Shown here: one piece after another, positions 26,976-36,326 of the stretch
Numbering within the stretch: position 1 is the stretch's first letter
Layout of the letters: each line of letters starts with the position of its first letter
Made by a program: the position numbers and the translations under genes
Assembly (NCBI GenBank): GCA_964384945.1
Contig: CAYLMK010000003.1
Coordinates: forward strand, 1 to 64,000
Reading direction: 5' to 3'
Length of the DNA: 64,000 bases
Origin: S015-6 sp964384945
GTDB taxonomy: Bacteria; Desulfobacterota; DSWW01
Notes under the pieces: model-generated
What the model was told of the DNA's origin: nothing
What the model saw: the letters and a program-made list of their open reading frames with translations, nothing else
Databases searched by the model: none

Positions 26976-28028
26976 ATGGCAACGGATGAAAAGGGCGCCC
27001 AGGGCCTCGTCCTCGTAACAGGCGGCGCAGGCTACATCGGCAGCCATGTCAATAAGCTACTCCACCGGCAGGGATATGACACAATCGTCTACGACAATCT
27101 CGCACGCGGCCACAGGGAGTGTTCCAGGTGGGGGCGCTTCGTCCCGGGTGACCTGGCCGACCGGGACGGGCTCCGCGCCCTGTTCCGGACGTATCCAATC
27201 AAGGCCGTCATGCACTTCGCCGCCTACACGTGCGTGGCGGAATCGGTCGCATCCCCCGAAACCTATTACCTGAACAACGTCGCCAACAGCCTGAACCTGC
27301 TCGGTGCAATGATCGATCGCCGTGTCCGGTTCCTCGTCTTCTCCTCCTCCTGCGCAGTCTACGGGAAGCCGGTGCACATCCCGATCACCGAGGTCCATCC
27401 CCTCGCCCCCATCAGCCCTTACGGAAGAAGCAAGCAGATGGTAGAGACGATCCTGAAGGATGTGAGCGAGGCCCATGACCTGCAATACGCCTCGCTGCGC
27501 TACTTCAACGCAGCGGGGGGCGACCCGGAAGGCGAGACCGGCGAATGGCACGAACCGGAGACGCACCTGATCCCCCTGGTGCTGGATGTCGCCCTGGGCA
27601 GAAGGGAGGCCGTGAAGATCTTCGGCACCGATTACGACACGCCGGACGGCACCTGCATCCGGGACTACATTCACGTCATGGACCTGGCTGCGGCCCATGT
27701 CGCGGCCCTCGAGCACCTGCAGAAGACCGGGACGAGCGATGTCTTCAACCTGGGCAATGGAAACGGCTTTTCCGTCCGACAGGTCATCGAAGCGGCGCGC
27801 CGAGTCACGGGCCGGCACATGCGGATCGTCGAGGCCGACCGAAGGCCCGGGGACCCCGCCGTCCTGATCGGCAGTTCGGAAAAGGCGGGGAACGTTCTCG
27901 GCTGGAAGCCGCAGTTCACGGAACTGGATGAGATCGTCGCCACCGCCTGGAAATGGCAACAGGGCCTTCACGGCCGGGGACTGTCGGGCGGACCCGGAAA
28001 GCAACAAGCAAGGAAAAAGAACAAGTAG
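26976..28028 (+). CDS. galE: UDP-glucose 4-epimerase
   Basis: 350 residues. TGGAGYIGSH (15-24) binds NAD, Ser124/Ser125 with Tyr149-x3-Lys153 (SPYGRSK) form the catalytic triad, and RYFNAAGGDP and the GTDYDTPDGTCIRDYIHV stretch are GalE-specific. It interconverts UDP-glucose and UDP-galactose in the cytoplasm, the Leloir-pathway step that complements the galactokinase at 37569; no galT is present in the window. The Lys-rich tail (KQQARKKNK) is extra. AAGGACGCAAGG precedes the ATG. Confidence 0.94.
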   Translation: MATDEKGAQGLVLVTGGAGYIGSHVNKLLHRQGYDTIVYDNLARGHRECSRWGRFVPGDLADRDGLRALFRTYPIKAVMHFAAYTCVAESVASPETYYLNNVANSLNLLGAMIDRRVRFLVFSSSCAVYGKPVHIPITEVHPLAPISPYGRSKQMVETILKDVSEAHDLQYASLRYFNAAGGDPEGETGEWHEPETHLIPLVLDVALGRREAVKIFGTDYDTPDGTCIRDYIHVMDLAAAHVAALEHLQKTGTSDVFNLGNGNGFSVRQVIEAARRVTGRHMRIVEADRRPGDPAVLIGSSEKAGNVLGWKPQFTELDEIVATAWKWQQGLHGRGLSGGPGKQQARKKNK

Positions 28029-28064
28029 AAAGAGTGCGCAAGGATGTAGAGCCCTCTCGCTGAC

Positions 28065-29663
28065 ATGTACACCATCGGCCTCGAATTCAGCACGCAGTCC
28101 GCCAAGAGCCTTGTTCTGGACATCCGGACCGGAACGGTGCAATACATGGGCTCGCTCGAATACGATGCCAGCCTTCCGGGGTACCGAACCCACGGCGGCG
28201 TACTGCCGTCGGAGGATGAGACGGTCCGGCACACCTCGCCCTTCCTTCTGATCGAGGCCCTCGACCTCGTCTTCCAAGAACTCCGACAGAGCCGAATCGA
28301 TCTCGCCCAGGCCCGCGCGATCAAAGTCGACGGGATGCAGCACTGCACGGTATACGCGAATCATCTCCTGGCCGATGCCCTCGGGAGCCTCGACCCGAGG
28401 CAGCCCCTTCTGGAGCAACTCCGGCACACCATCAGCCGCGGGACCTCACCCATCTGGGAGGATCGCTCCACGGCCCGGGAGGCGGCCTACCTCACCGAAT
28501 CCCTGCGGGACCAAGGCGGGATCGAGAACCTGACCGGAAACCGGGCCGAGTTGCGCTTTCCGGCTGTGCAAATCCTCAAATGGGGCAGGGAACATCCGGA
28601 GGAACTGCACCGGACCGCCCACATCTTTCTCCTCAGCGCCTTCATGACCTCGATCCTTACCGGACGCATCGCGGCCGTGGACACCGGAGACGGCTGGGGC
28701 ACCAACCTGAATCATACGGACATCCGGAACCCAGGCTGGAGCGCGCCGGCGCTGGAGGCCATGCACCGCTACCTGGAGGGCACCGGGGTCCGGACGGATC
28801 TGTCGGCCATGATCGGGCCCATGGACCACTACGACGCACCCGCCGGGCGGGTGAGCCCCTATTTTTCGAAGAAATTCGGCCTGGACCCGGAAGCGCTCGT
28901 TCTCGCCGGCACCGGCGACAATCCGGCAACCCTGCTCGGATCCGGCGGCGGGACAGTCATCTCCCTGGGAAGCAGTTACACGGTCATCGGCCCGAGCAGG
29001 GGCGTCACTCCCTCCCCAGCAGGCGAATACAACATCTTCGGATACGTCCCCGGCGCGACGATGGCCCTCACCGTCTTCACCAACGGAAGCAAGGTTCACG
29101 ACCGTTTTCTCAGGCAGTATCTCCTGCGGGGCAGGAGCGGAGAGGCCCGCGCCGAGGACTGGGAGGCTTACGTTCGCGCGGCCGGGTCCCCTCATCTGGG
29201 CGAAGGGGAACCCCTCATGCTGCCCTATCTGCATGCCGAGTCCGTGCCCCTCCGGCCCGGGGGGATCGTCCGGCAGGGCTTCGACGCGCAGGACGCGGCC
29301 GCCAACATCCGCGCCCTGTGCGTCTCCCAGATCCTCTCGCTCCGGTTGCACTCCGGGCATCTCAGGGACGCCGCCTCGATCTGTGTGGTCGGCGGCGGAT
29401 CGCAGAATCCCTTTCTCATGCAGCTTATCGCCGACGTTTTCCAGGCAAGAGCTTATAGAATCCGCCATGCGCCCTTCGCCGCACCGCTGGGGTGCGCCGT
29501 GAGCGGCGCACGCAAGGTCCTGAACCTGTCTTACGAGGAAGCATCGCGCCGGTACGTCCAGAGGGACGGGGGCTCCGTTTGCTCCCCGCGTGCGGAGGCC
29601 GGCCCGACCGTCCGCCGCTTGCTCGAGCGATACCGCCTGTTGGAGAAAGAAGGAATATCGTGA
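28065..29663 (+). CDS. FGGY-family sugar kinase (xylulokinase-like)
   Basis: 532 residues. N-terminal GLEFSTQSAKSLVLD is the phosphate-1 loop (usual form G-x-D-x-G/S-T-x-S, here Glu replaces the first Asp). DGMQHCTVY, WGTNLNHTDI and GTGDNPATLLGSGGGTVISLGSSYT form the sugar- and ATP-binding core, and VVGGGSQNPFLMQLIADVF is the adenosine motif. Expected to phosphorylate D-xylulose or a related ketose. The xylose-isomerase-like gene follows directly, supporting a xylose route. The Asp-to-Glu change in the first loop may affect specificity. No strong Shine-Dalgarno is seen, so coupling to galE is possible. Confidence 0.87.
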   Translation: MYTIGLEFSTQSAKSLVLDIRTGTVQYMGSLEYDASLPGYRTHGGVLPSEDETVRHTSPFLLIEALDLVFQELRQSRIDLAQARAIKVDGMQHCTVYANHLLADALGSLDPRQPLLEQLRHTISRGTSPIWEDRSTAREAAYLTESLRDQGGIENLTGNRAELRFPAVQILKWGREHPEELHRTAHIFLLSAFMTSILTGRIAAVDTGDGWGTNLNHTDIRNPGWSAPALEAMHRYLEGTGVRTDLSAMIGPMDHYDAPAGRVSPYFSKKFGLDPEALVLAGTGDNPATLLGSGGGTVISLGSSYTVIGPSRGVTPSPAGEYNIFGYVPGATMALTVFTNGSKVHDRFLRQYLLRGRSGEARAEDWEAYVRAAGSPHLGEGEPLMLPYLHAESVPLRPGGIVRQGFDAQDAAANIRALCVSQILSLRLHSGHLRDAASICVVGGGSQNPFLMQLIADVFQARAYRIRHAPFAAPLGCAVSGARKVLNLSYEEASRRYVQRDGGSVCSPRAEAGPTVRRLLERYRLLEKEGIS

Positions 29664-29765
29664 ATGTCCGGGTGAATCTTTCCTCTTGCATGTTGCCGTT
29701 CGATGGCCGGCGATTTCACGTCCCTGTGTAAAACGAAAGCCGGACCCCGACAAGGGAGGTACTTT

Positions 29766-30896
29766 ATGGAGAAGAGCCTTCACAGCGTCTGCCGATGGAC
29801 CTTCCACGCAGGAAAGGGCGGCTTCGTGCCGGCCGATTCAATTCCGTCGTGGAACTCGAACCGACTGAATACCGCGGGCATGATCCGACTGGTTGCCGAG
29901 AAGATACGGCCCCGGCTGCCCGACGCGGTTCAACTGGGAATCGAACTGCACTATGACAACGAGGTCGACGAACGCTCGGCCGATGAAGCGAGCGCCGCCA
30001 TGGTCGAAACCGGGATCCCCCTGGCCATGATCACGCCCGGCGCGCATGGCCGTTTCGCTTACGGGGGCATCGCCTCCCTGGATCCCGAGGAGAGGGCCAG
30101 GGCCCGGGACTTCGGCAGGCGCACGCTCGATCTGGCATACGGGCCTCTGCGAAGGGCATGGCATCCGGAGCCGGGCAACGCGCCCTCCTTCGTGATCTGG
30201 AACGGCTCCTTCGGCTACGACCTGGCATCGATCGGCATCGGGCAGATGTACCGAAACCTCAAGCAAGCCATTGCCGCCCTCTGCGGGGTCGAGGCGGAAA
30301 AGGGGGGGAAGCTCTTTCTGGCAATCGAACCCAAGCCGAACGAAGGGCACCCTGCCCTGCTGCTCCCTACCGTGGCAAGCGCGATCGCCTTCTGGCGCAA
30401 GATCGAGTCCGACTACGGGATCTCCCTCCACCGGAAGGGGGTCAACAAGGAATTCGGCCATTCCGAGATGATCGGCCTGGACCCCGTGTACGACACCGTG
30501 GAAGAGATCGACAACGGGATGCTCGTTCACATGCACATGAACAGCCAGGGTCTGACGGACGGGATCATCCTCGGCGGGCCGGGCAAGTACGACATCGATC
30601 ACGGCGTACGCATCAACGGCATGACCATCGCCATCGCCGGGCTGATTCAGGAGGCTCGCTACTGTCGCTGGAAGGGCCACGACATGCAGGCCCGGCCTTA
30701 CGACAACGCGGACCAGGCGATCGACCGCGTAATCCGAAGCATTCTCGCCTGGGAGGCGTGCGCACAGGCGGCCCGGGACATGGACCGCGGCCGGCTCCTG
30801 AGGTTCCTGGAGACCCGGCAGACCGCGAGGGCCGAGGACATGATCCGGGAGGCGGTCGTCCTGGCCTCCAGGCGCTTCGGAGAAATGTACGGATAG
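29766..30896 (+). CDS. xylose isomerase-like TIM-barrel protein
   Basis: 376 residues from the ATG at 29766 (GGGAGG upstream). It carries LFLAIEPKPNEGHPA, the metal-binding Glu/Lys motif of xylose isomerases, and later HMHMNSQGLTDGIILGGPG and FGHSEMIGL, where His and Asp would complete the two-metal site. It is shorter than class II XylA (~440). It likely converts D-xylose to D-xylulose for the kinase upstream and receives xylose from the GH31 enzyme downstream. Another aldose (L-rhamnose, L-arabinose) is possible. Confidence 0.82.
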   Translation: MEKSLHSVCRWTFHAGKGGFVPADSIPSWNSNRLNTAGMIRLVAEKIRPRLPDAVQLGIELHYDNEVDERSADEASAAMVETGIPLAMITPGAHGRFAYGGIASLDPEERARARDFGRRTLDLAYGPLRRAWHPEPGNAPSFVIWNGSFGYDLASIGIGQMYRNLKQAIAALCGVEAEKGGKLFLAIEPKPNEGHPALLLPTVASAIAFWRKIESDYGISLHRKGVNKEFGHSEMIGLDPVYDTVEEIDNGMLVHMHMNSQGLTDGIILGGPGKYDIDHGVRINGMTIAIAGLIQEARYCRWKGHDMQARPYDNADQAIDRVIRSILAWEACAQAARDMDRGRLLRFLETRQTARAEDMIREAVVLASRRFGEMYG

Positions 30897-30920
30897 GACC
30901 GATCGCACAGGGGACCCGTC

Positions 30921-33410
30921 ATGGCGCACGAAAACATGATGTCGGACATCCCGAAGGGAAAGATCCTCCGGGAAGCCATCAAGGCAAGGCTGCGGTATCC
31001 CTTCCTCCGCCGGAGGATCGGCGAATTCCTGCCCAACGTCTATTTCGGATTGACCGATCATCCCCTGGATGTGCTGGGTTCCGCCTGCAACACGCCGCTC
31101 ACCCTGCCGGCGAAACTCCTCCGGAAAAGGGCGAGCTGCGTCCTTTCCGTGGAACTCGTCCGGCGCGAAGGCAATGCATTTTGGTTCCTCGCCAGGGCTT
31201 ACAACGTTTGGGCCATACGCGACCTGGACACTCCGCATGCCCACGCGTACAAGGTGACGCCCGGGACAAAACACGAAAAGCTCGCTTTGCGGATCGACAT
31301 TCTCCGAGAAGACGCCTACCGGCTCCGTCTGAGCCGTCGCGGGGGCGTTCCGGAAAACAGGACGCCCATGGTCGTCAACGAACTCGCGGACCCGGCCCTT
31401 CCGGTTCGCCTGGAGGAGAATCGCGAGAAATACCGGCTCTCGACCGGCAAGGTGACCCTGGACGTATACAAGCAGAATTTTCGTATCGACGTCCTGGACG
31501 AGGACGGGAATCTCGTCACCGAGACGGGCGGGAAGACCAAGTGCGAGTTTCCGACCGCCCTGGACTCCTTCCCGCTCGGCTTCGTCAAGGACCGCAGTTC
31601 CCCTCCTTGGTACGGGGTGGAAACCTTCACGCTTTCTCCGGGCGAGGCGGTCTACGGGCTGGGCGAGCAGTTCGGCCCCCTGAACAAGGTGGGTCAGACC
31701 CTTGCCCTGTGGCACTTCGAGGGCCTGGGGAACACCTCGGGCCGCATCTACAAAGGTATCCCCTTTTTCATGAGCACGCGGGGCTACGGGGTTTTCATCA
31801 ACGAGAGCGGGCCCGTAACCTTCTGGGTCGGGAGCAGGGAGTATTGCAAGAACCAGTTCGCGGTCGAAGGGGATCTGGTGGACTACTACTTCTTCTACGG
31901 CCCCTCCTTCAAGCGGATCCTGTACAACTACACGGAACTCACCGGCAGGGCCCCGCTTGTGCCCAAGTGGTCTTTCGGCGTCTGGATGTCGCGCATCAGC
32001 TATTTCACCCAGGAACAGGTGCTCGATGTGGCCCGGAAGATCCGCGAACTTCGATTCCCTTGTGACGTGATCAACATCGACACCGGCTGGTTCGAAAAGG
32101 ACTGGCGCTGCGACTGGAAGTTCGACGAGACGCGCTTCCCTGATCCGGAGGGGATGTTTGCAGAGCTCAAGAAGATGGGGTTCCGTGTATGCCTCTGGCA
32201 GACCCCTTACGTGATGGACGAAACCGATCTATACCGGGATGCCGATCAGCGTAAGATCCTGGCCAAGAACAACGGCCCCTTCCTCTTCGTGTGGGGCTAC
32301 CCGGCCCACCCGATCGATTTTTCGAACCCTGAAGGCGTTGCATGGTACCAGGAGAGACTGAAGGGTCTGTTCGATCAGGGGGCCTCGGTGATGAAGGTCG
32401 ATTTCGGAGAGGGGGTGGAGCCTTCCATGGAGTTCAAGGAATACGACGGAAGGCGGATGCACAACCTCTACCCGCTCCTGTACAACAAGGCGGCATTTGA
32501 AATCACCGAGCGGAACTTCGGAAGAGGGATCATCTGGGCGAGAAGCGCCTACGCCGGCTCCCAACGCTACCCCCTCCACTGGTCAGGGGACAATTCCGCG
32601 AACTATGAGAACATGCTCTGTTCCCTGCGCGGCGGCCTCAGCCTCGGCCTGTGCGGGTTCAGCTTCTGGAGCCAGGACACGGGCGGCTTCGTGGGTACGC
32701 CCTCCGAGGACCTCTACATCCGATGGACGCAGCTTTCCGTGTTTCAGTCCCACATCCGGTTCCACGGAAACCCGCCGCGGCACCGGGAGCCGTGGAACTA
32801 CGAAGAGTATACTCAGCGAATCGTCCGGGAATACCTGAACCTCCGGTATCGCCTGCTGCCCTACCTGTACACGGAGGCGCAAGCCGCCGCACAGCAAGGC
32901 CTGCCGATGATGGCCCCGCTCGTCCTCGAGTTTCAGTACGACCCCACCGTTTTCAACATCGAGGATCAGTTCCTGTGCGGACGCCATCTCCTCGTCGCAC
33001 CCATCCTCTCACGGAACGACACGCGGAACATCTATCTTCCGGCGGGCACATGGTACGAATTCTGGACCGGCGAAAAACTTGCCGGAAGGCAATGGATCGC
33101 CCGAACGTACCCGTTGGACAGGATCCCCCTCTTCGTGCGTGCCGGCGCCGTGATTCCGCTCGGCCCTGTGGTTCAACACACCGGCATGACGAGCAACGAC
33201 GAATACCTGCTTAGAGTCTTTCCGGATGAAACCGGGCTGGCCGAGTACACGATCCGCGATGATGACCGAAACGTCGTGATCCGCGCCCGCCTGGAGGGGG
33301 AGACCCTCGGAATCGAGGCCTCGCCGGAACCCGCCCGCCTCGAGGTCGAGTTGCCGCGTGGACTCACCTGTTCCACCCTCCTGGTCAACGGCCGGGAGCG
33401 CAACCTATAG
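30921..33410 (+). CDS. glycoside hydrolase family 31 alpha-xylosidase (YicI-like)
   Basis: 829 residues. VYGLGEQFGPLNKVGQT and RIYKGIPFFMSTRGYGVFIN are in the N-terminal beta domain. Asp494 in VMKVDFGEGV is the nucleophile and Asp557 in HWSGDN the acid/base; SFWSQDTGGF follows. KVDFGE resembles the KTDFGE of alpha-xylosidases rather than the WNDMNEP of alpha-glucosidases. It would release alpha-xylose from xyloglucan-type oligosaccharides or xylosylated glycosides. No signal peptide. It stands 24 bp after the xylose isomerase-like gene and forms with it and the kinase a self-contained xylose route. The extended N-terminus (~170 residues before the usual start) is somewhat long. Confidence 0.91.
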   Translation: MAHENMMSDIPKGKILREAIKARLRYPFLRRRIGEFLPNVYFGLTDHPLDVLGSACNTPLTLPAKLLRKRASCVLSVELVRREGNAFWFLARAYNVWAIRDLDTPHAHAYKVTPGTKHEKLALRIDILREDAYRLRLSRRGGVPENRTPMVVNELADPALPVRLEENREKYRLSTGKVTLDVYKQNFRIDVLDEDGNLVTETGGKTKCEFPTALDSFPLGFVKDRSSPPWYGVETFTLSPGEAVYGLGEQFGPLNKVGQTLALWHFEGLGNTSGRIYKGIPFFMSTRGYGVFINESGPVTFWVGSREYCKNQFAVEGDLVDYYFFYGPSFKRILYNYTELTGRAPLVPKWSFGVWMSRISYFTQEQVLDVARKIRELRFPCDVINIDTGWFEKDWRCDWKFDETRFPDPEGMFAELKKMGFRVCLWQTPYVMDETDLYRDADQRKILAKNNGPFLFVWGYPAHPIDFSNPEGVAWYQERLKGLFDQGASVMKVDFGEGVEPSMEFKEYDGRRMHNLYPLLYNKAAFEITERNFGRGIIWARSAYAGSQRYPLHWSGDNSANYENMLCSLRGGLSLGLCGFSFWSQDTGGFVGTPSEDLYIRWTQLSVFQSHIRFHGNPPRHREPWNYEEYTQRIVREYLNLRYRLLPYLYTEAQAAAQQGLPMMAPLVLEFQYDPTVFNIEDQFLCGRHLLVAPILSRNDTRNIYLPAGTWYEFWTGEKLAGRQWIARTYPLDRIPLFVRAGAVIPLGPVVQHTGMTSNDEYLLRVFPDETGLAEYTIRDDDRNVVIRARLEGETLGIEASPEPARLEVELPRGLTCSTLLVNGRERNL

Positions 33411-33455
33411 GGACCGACAACTGGGGGTGCCCCTTTGACCCAGGGCGCTGCAAGA

Positions 33456-34093
33456 ATGATCGTGGTGGGGGGCCTGAACACCGACATCGTGGCGGCCGGT
33501 GTGGATGAGCTTCTCGGTCCCGGGGAGGTTCCCCGGAATCGCCTTGGTCCCGGTGAACCGGCAAGGGGAAAATCAAATCTACTGTCTGCCGGGCATCAAC
33601 GATGACTTCTCACCCGAGGACATCGACCGCGCAGAGGGTCTCTTTGAACAGTCGTCCGGTGACGGGATTCTGGCCCTCGCCCTGGAGATGCCCCTCAAGA
33701 CGGCGGCCCATGCGATCCGCAAGGCCCGGTCTCACCGGCTACGGGTCATCCTCGACCCCGGAGGCGTGAACAGGGCGCGGGAAACGGAAGAGCTTCTCCA
33801 GGAGGGGATCTACTGCATCAAGCCGAACGAACACGAGGCAGAGATCCTCACCGGCGTCGAGGTCGCGGATTTCCCGAGCGCGGAGAGGGCCGCCGCCACG
33901 CTTCGGGCCCGCGGAAGAAACCGACGCGACCGGTTGCGGGGACCAGGCCACCGGCGTCCTTTGCTCCGAGACCCTGAAGGGGAGTACCCTCGATCAGGCG
34001 GCCCGCCTGGCCGTGTTCGCTTGGACGCTCCGGTTTCGCAGACGGGGCATTCGCCCGGCGGCCGTGGAGGAACTGGGAGGCATCGATGGCTGA
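33456..34093 (+). pseudogene. decayed PfkB-family sugar kinase (ribokinase-like)
   Basis: Three pieces in different frames line up with one PfkB kinase. Frame 1 from the ATG at 33456 reads MIVVGGLNTDIVAAGVDELL and stops at 33605. A second frame resumes with GIALVPVNRQGENQIYCLPG through EHEAEILTGVEV to about 33915. A third gives ETDATGCGDQATGVL, the catalytic GxGD region with its Asp, through to TGA at 34091-34093. About 70-80 residues after the start and about 35 before the GCGDQ motif are missing. The stop overlaps the next gene's ATG, a relic of translational coupling. The intact enzyme would have phosphorylated ribose or a similar sugar. Confidence 0.82.
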
Positions 34094-35006
34094 AGCCGTA
34101 CAGAGGAAGCGGATCCTCGTGGACACCGACCCGAACCTTTGGGCCCCTCGGAGAGACATCGACGATGCCCTGGCCCTCCTGTTCCTCACGGCATCCCCAG
34201 AGCTCCAAATCGAAGGGATCACCATAAACTTCGGCAACGTGAGTGCCACTGCGGGTTTTGCCGCCGCCCGCGAACTGCTGAGCCGTATCGGAGCATCCGT
34301 GCCTGTCTACCGGGGCGCAGCGTCGAGGCAGGACCTCGGCAGGAAGAACGCTGCCGCGGAATTTCTGATTCAGACCGTGCGGGAATCCCCCGGCGCCATC
34401 CATCTCCTGGCCCTGGCCCCCCTGACGAACGTGGCGACCGCATCCCTGCTCGACGATACGTTCCTGCAAAATCTGGCCGGTCTGGTCGTCATGGGCGGCA
34501 CCTTTCGGTTTCCCTTGTTCTCCTTCTTCGGGGAATTCAACTTCCACTGCGACGCCAGGGCAGCGGCCATCGTTCTGTCCTCCCCGATCCCGAAGTCCAT
34601 GATCACAATGGACCTCTGCTCCCAGGCCGTGGTCACCGAATATCACCTCCAGAAACTGCGCGAGAGCGACACCGAGATGTCACGGTACATCGTTCGATTC
34701 GTGGAACCGTGGCTCAGGCTGAACCGGAGGATCTTCTTCAGAAAGAAGGGCTTCTTCCCATGGGACGCGGTGGCCGCGGCCAGCCTCATCGATGATTCCC
34801 TGTGCGACACAAGGCCGCGCACCTTCTCGATCCGTGAACAGGGCCTGCGATCCGGAAGCATCACCCTCCTTCCCTCCTCCAGGGGCTTGCGCTCCGATCA
34901 AGCCTTCTGCAGCGCCGACGTGCCGGAAGCCCTCGCCGTTCACAGATTCATGGATCTCTTTCTGAGTCGATTGCTCCATTTCGCCGAAGAGGCTACAACA
35001 GGTTGA
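34086..35006 (+). CDS. inosine-uridine preferring nucleoside hydrolase family protein
   Basis: 306 residues. It begins ILVDTDPNLWAPRRDIDDALAL: the Ca-binding DTDPGxDD motif with a seven-residue insertion after DTDP. ITINFGNV, LLALAPLTNVA, VVMGGTF and the FFGEFNFHCDARAA region correspond to the IUNH active site (GNxxxxAEFNxxxDPEAA). It cleaves the N-glycosidic bond of nucleosides, giving a free base and ribose. It overlaps the dead sugar kinase by 8 bp, so the ancestral pair probably salvaged ribose. The insertion in the metal motif may shift specificity. Confidence 0.87.
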   Translation: MAEAVQRKRILVDTDPNLWAPRRDIDDALALLFLTASPELQIEGITINFGNVSATAGFAAARELLSRIGASVPVYRGAASRQDLGRKNAAAEFLIQTVRESPGAIHLLALAPLTNVATASLLDDTFLQNLAGLVVMGGTFRFPLFSFFGEFNFHCDARAAAIVLSSPIPKSMITMDLCSQAVVTEYHLQKLRESDTEMSRYIVRFVEPWLRLNRRIFFRKKGFFPWDAVAAASLIDDSLCDTRPRTFSIREQGLRSGSITLLPSSRGLRSDQAFCSADVPEALAVHRFMDLFLSRLLHFAEEATTG

Positions 35007-35033
35007 CCCACCCGTTGCTGGAAAGGAGCGGTG

Positions 35034-36326
35034 ATGGATAGCGGTCTTTCGAGGCGTGATTTGCTCAAGGCTTCGGGCGTCGCCCTTGCCGGGGCCGCCC
35101 TTCTGCCCGCGGCCGGGTGCAGAACGGGCGGTCCAGCTGTCACTTCGGATACGGCCTGCCTGGAGGACATCCCGCAAAGGGAAGTCTCCATCGACATCTT
35201 TGAGCCTGCGCCGATCGGGAAGGTTCGGTTGAAGAACAGGATCATCCGGTCCGCCACAACGATCTCCGACGTCGACGCGCAGGGCCTTCCACGTTCTGGA
35301 CTGATGAAGACTTACGGGGAACTGGCAGCCGGAGGGGTCGGCTGTGTCATCACGGGCATGAAGGACGGCGGAATGCTCTTGAACGATTTCCGATACAGGG
35401 AGGAAGACGTATCCCGGTTTCGGGAGGTTCCGGAGCTTTTCCACAGGTACGACGTACCGGTCCTCCAACAACTGAGTCATGAAGGGCGTCAGGAGAAGCT
35501 CCGGAATCCGTCCGGCTTCTCGGTGACGAAACTCACCCCCGGCCAGATCGACGGCCTGATCGACCGGTTCGCCGACGCGACCGAGAAATGCCGCAGGCTG
35601 GGCTTCGACGGGGTCCAGATGCACTGCGCGCACGGCTACCTTCTCTCCGAGTTCCTCAACCCCGCTCTGAACGGAAGAGCGGACAAATGGGGCGGTTCGA
35701 CGGAAAATCGCTTCCGCGCAGTGGGGGAGGTCTTTCAGAGGGCAAGAAAGCGGGTAGGTCCGGACTTCGCCCTCTGGGCCAAGATCAATGCCTATGACTT
35801 CCAGGATGGAGGCATGCGGATCGAAGAGGCGGTGAAGATCGCGGGCCTGCTCGAAGAAGCCGGATGTGATTGCGTGGAGATATCCTCCGGTATTGCTGCC
35901 GACGGCTTCGCCACCATCCGAGTCCGGGAACTGCCCACCGAGGCGATCCTCGAGTGGTCTGACATGACGAAAGGCAGGGGCGCGCTGACGAAGAAGACCG
36001 TCTCCTGGATCCTTCCCCTCCTGGTCAAGACCTACGCGCCCCTTGGGAACTTCAACGTGTGTCAGGCCAGGCAAGTCAAGGAAAGCGTGGATATCCCCGT
36101 CATCGTGGTCGGAGGCATCCGAAACCGGCAGGATATCCAAGACGTCTTCCGCCTCGAGGCGGCCGATTGCGTTTCGCTGGGCAGGCCGCTTCTCACGGAG
36201 CCTGACTTCGTCAACAAGCTCAAGGCCGACCCGGCTCACCGCTCGGCCTGCATCGACTGCGGCTATTGCATCCTGGCCCTGACGGCGAGACCTGCCGAGT
36301 GCTTCATGGGTTCATTGCCTTCTTGA
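35034..36326 (+). CDS. Tat-exported old yellow enzyme-family flavin oxidoreductase (putative lipoprotein)
   Basis: 430 residues. The start MDSGLSRRDLLKASG has a twin-arginine motif at residues 6-12, and LLPAAGC gives a possible lipobox Cys29. The body is an FMN TIM barrel: GKVRLKNRIIRSATT, LQQLSHEGRQ, DGVQMHCAHGYLLSEFLNPALNGR, DKWGGSTENRFR. The end has four Cys in CIDCGYCILALTARPAEC, suggesting a 4Fe-4S site as in 2,4-dienoyl-CoA reductase relatives, but no C-terminal FAD domain. The ATG at 35034 sits 5 bp after AAGGAG. Export of an old-yellow-enzyme-like protein folded with its flavin is unusual. Substrate unknown; an enone of an aglycone is conceivable. Confidence 0.88.
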   Translation: MDSGLSRRDLLKASGVALAGAALLPAAGCRTGGPAVTSDTACLEDIPQREVSIDIFEPAPIGKVRLKNRIIRSATTISDVDAQGLPRSGLMKTYGELAAGGVGCVITGMKDGGMLLNDFRYREEDVSRFREVPELFHRYDVPVLQQLSHEGRQEKLRNPSGFSVTKLTPGQIDGLIDRFADATEKCRRLGFDGVQMHCAHGYLLSEFLNPALNGRADKWGGSTENRFRAVGEVFQRARKRVGPDFALWAKINAYDFQDGGMRIEEAVKIAGLLEEAGCDCVEISSGIAADGFATIRVRELPTEAILEWSDMTKGRGALTKKTVSWILPLLVKTYAPLGNFNVCQARQVKESVDIPVIVVGGIRNRQDIQDVFRLEAADCVSLGRPLLTEPDFVNKLKADPAHRSACIDCGYCILALTARPAECFMGSLPS

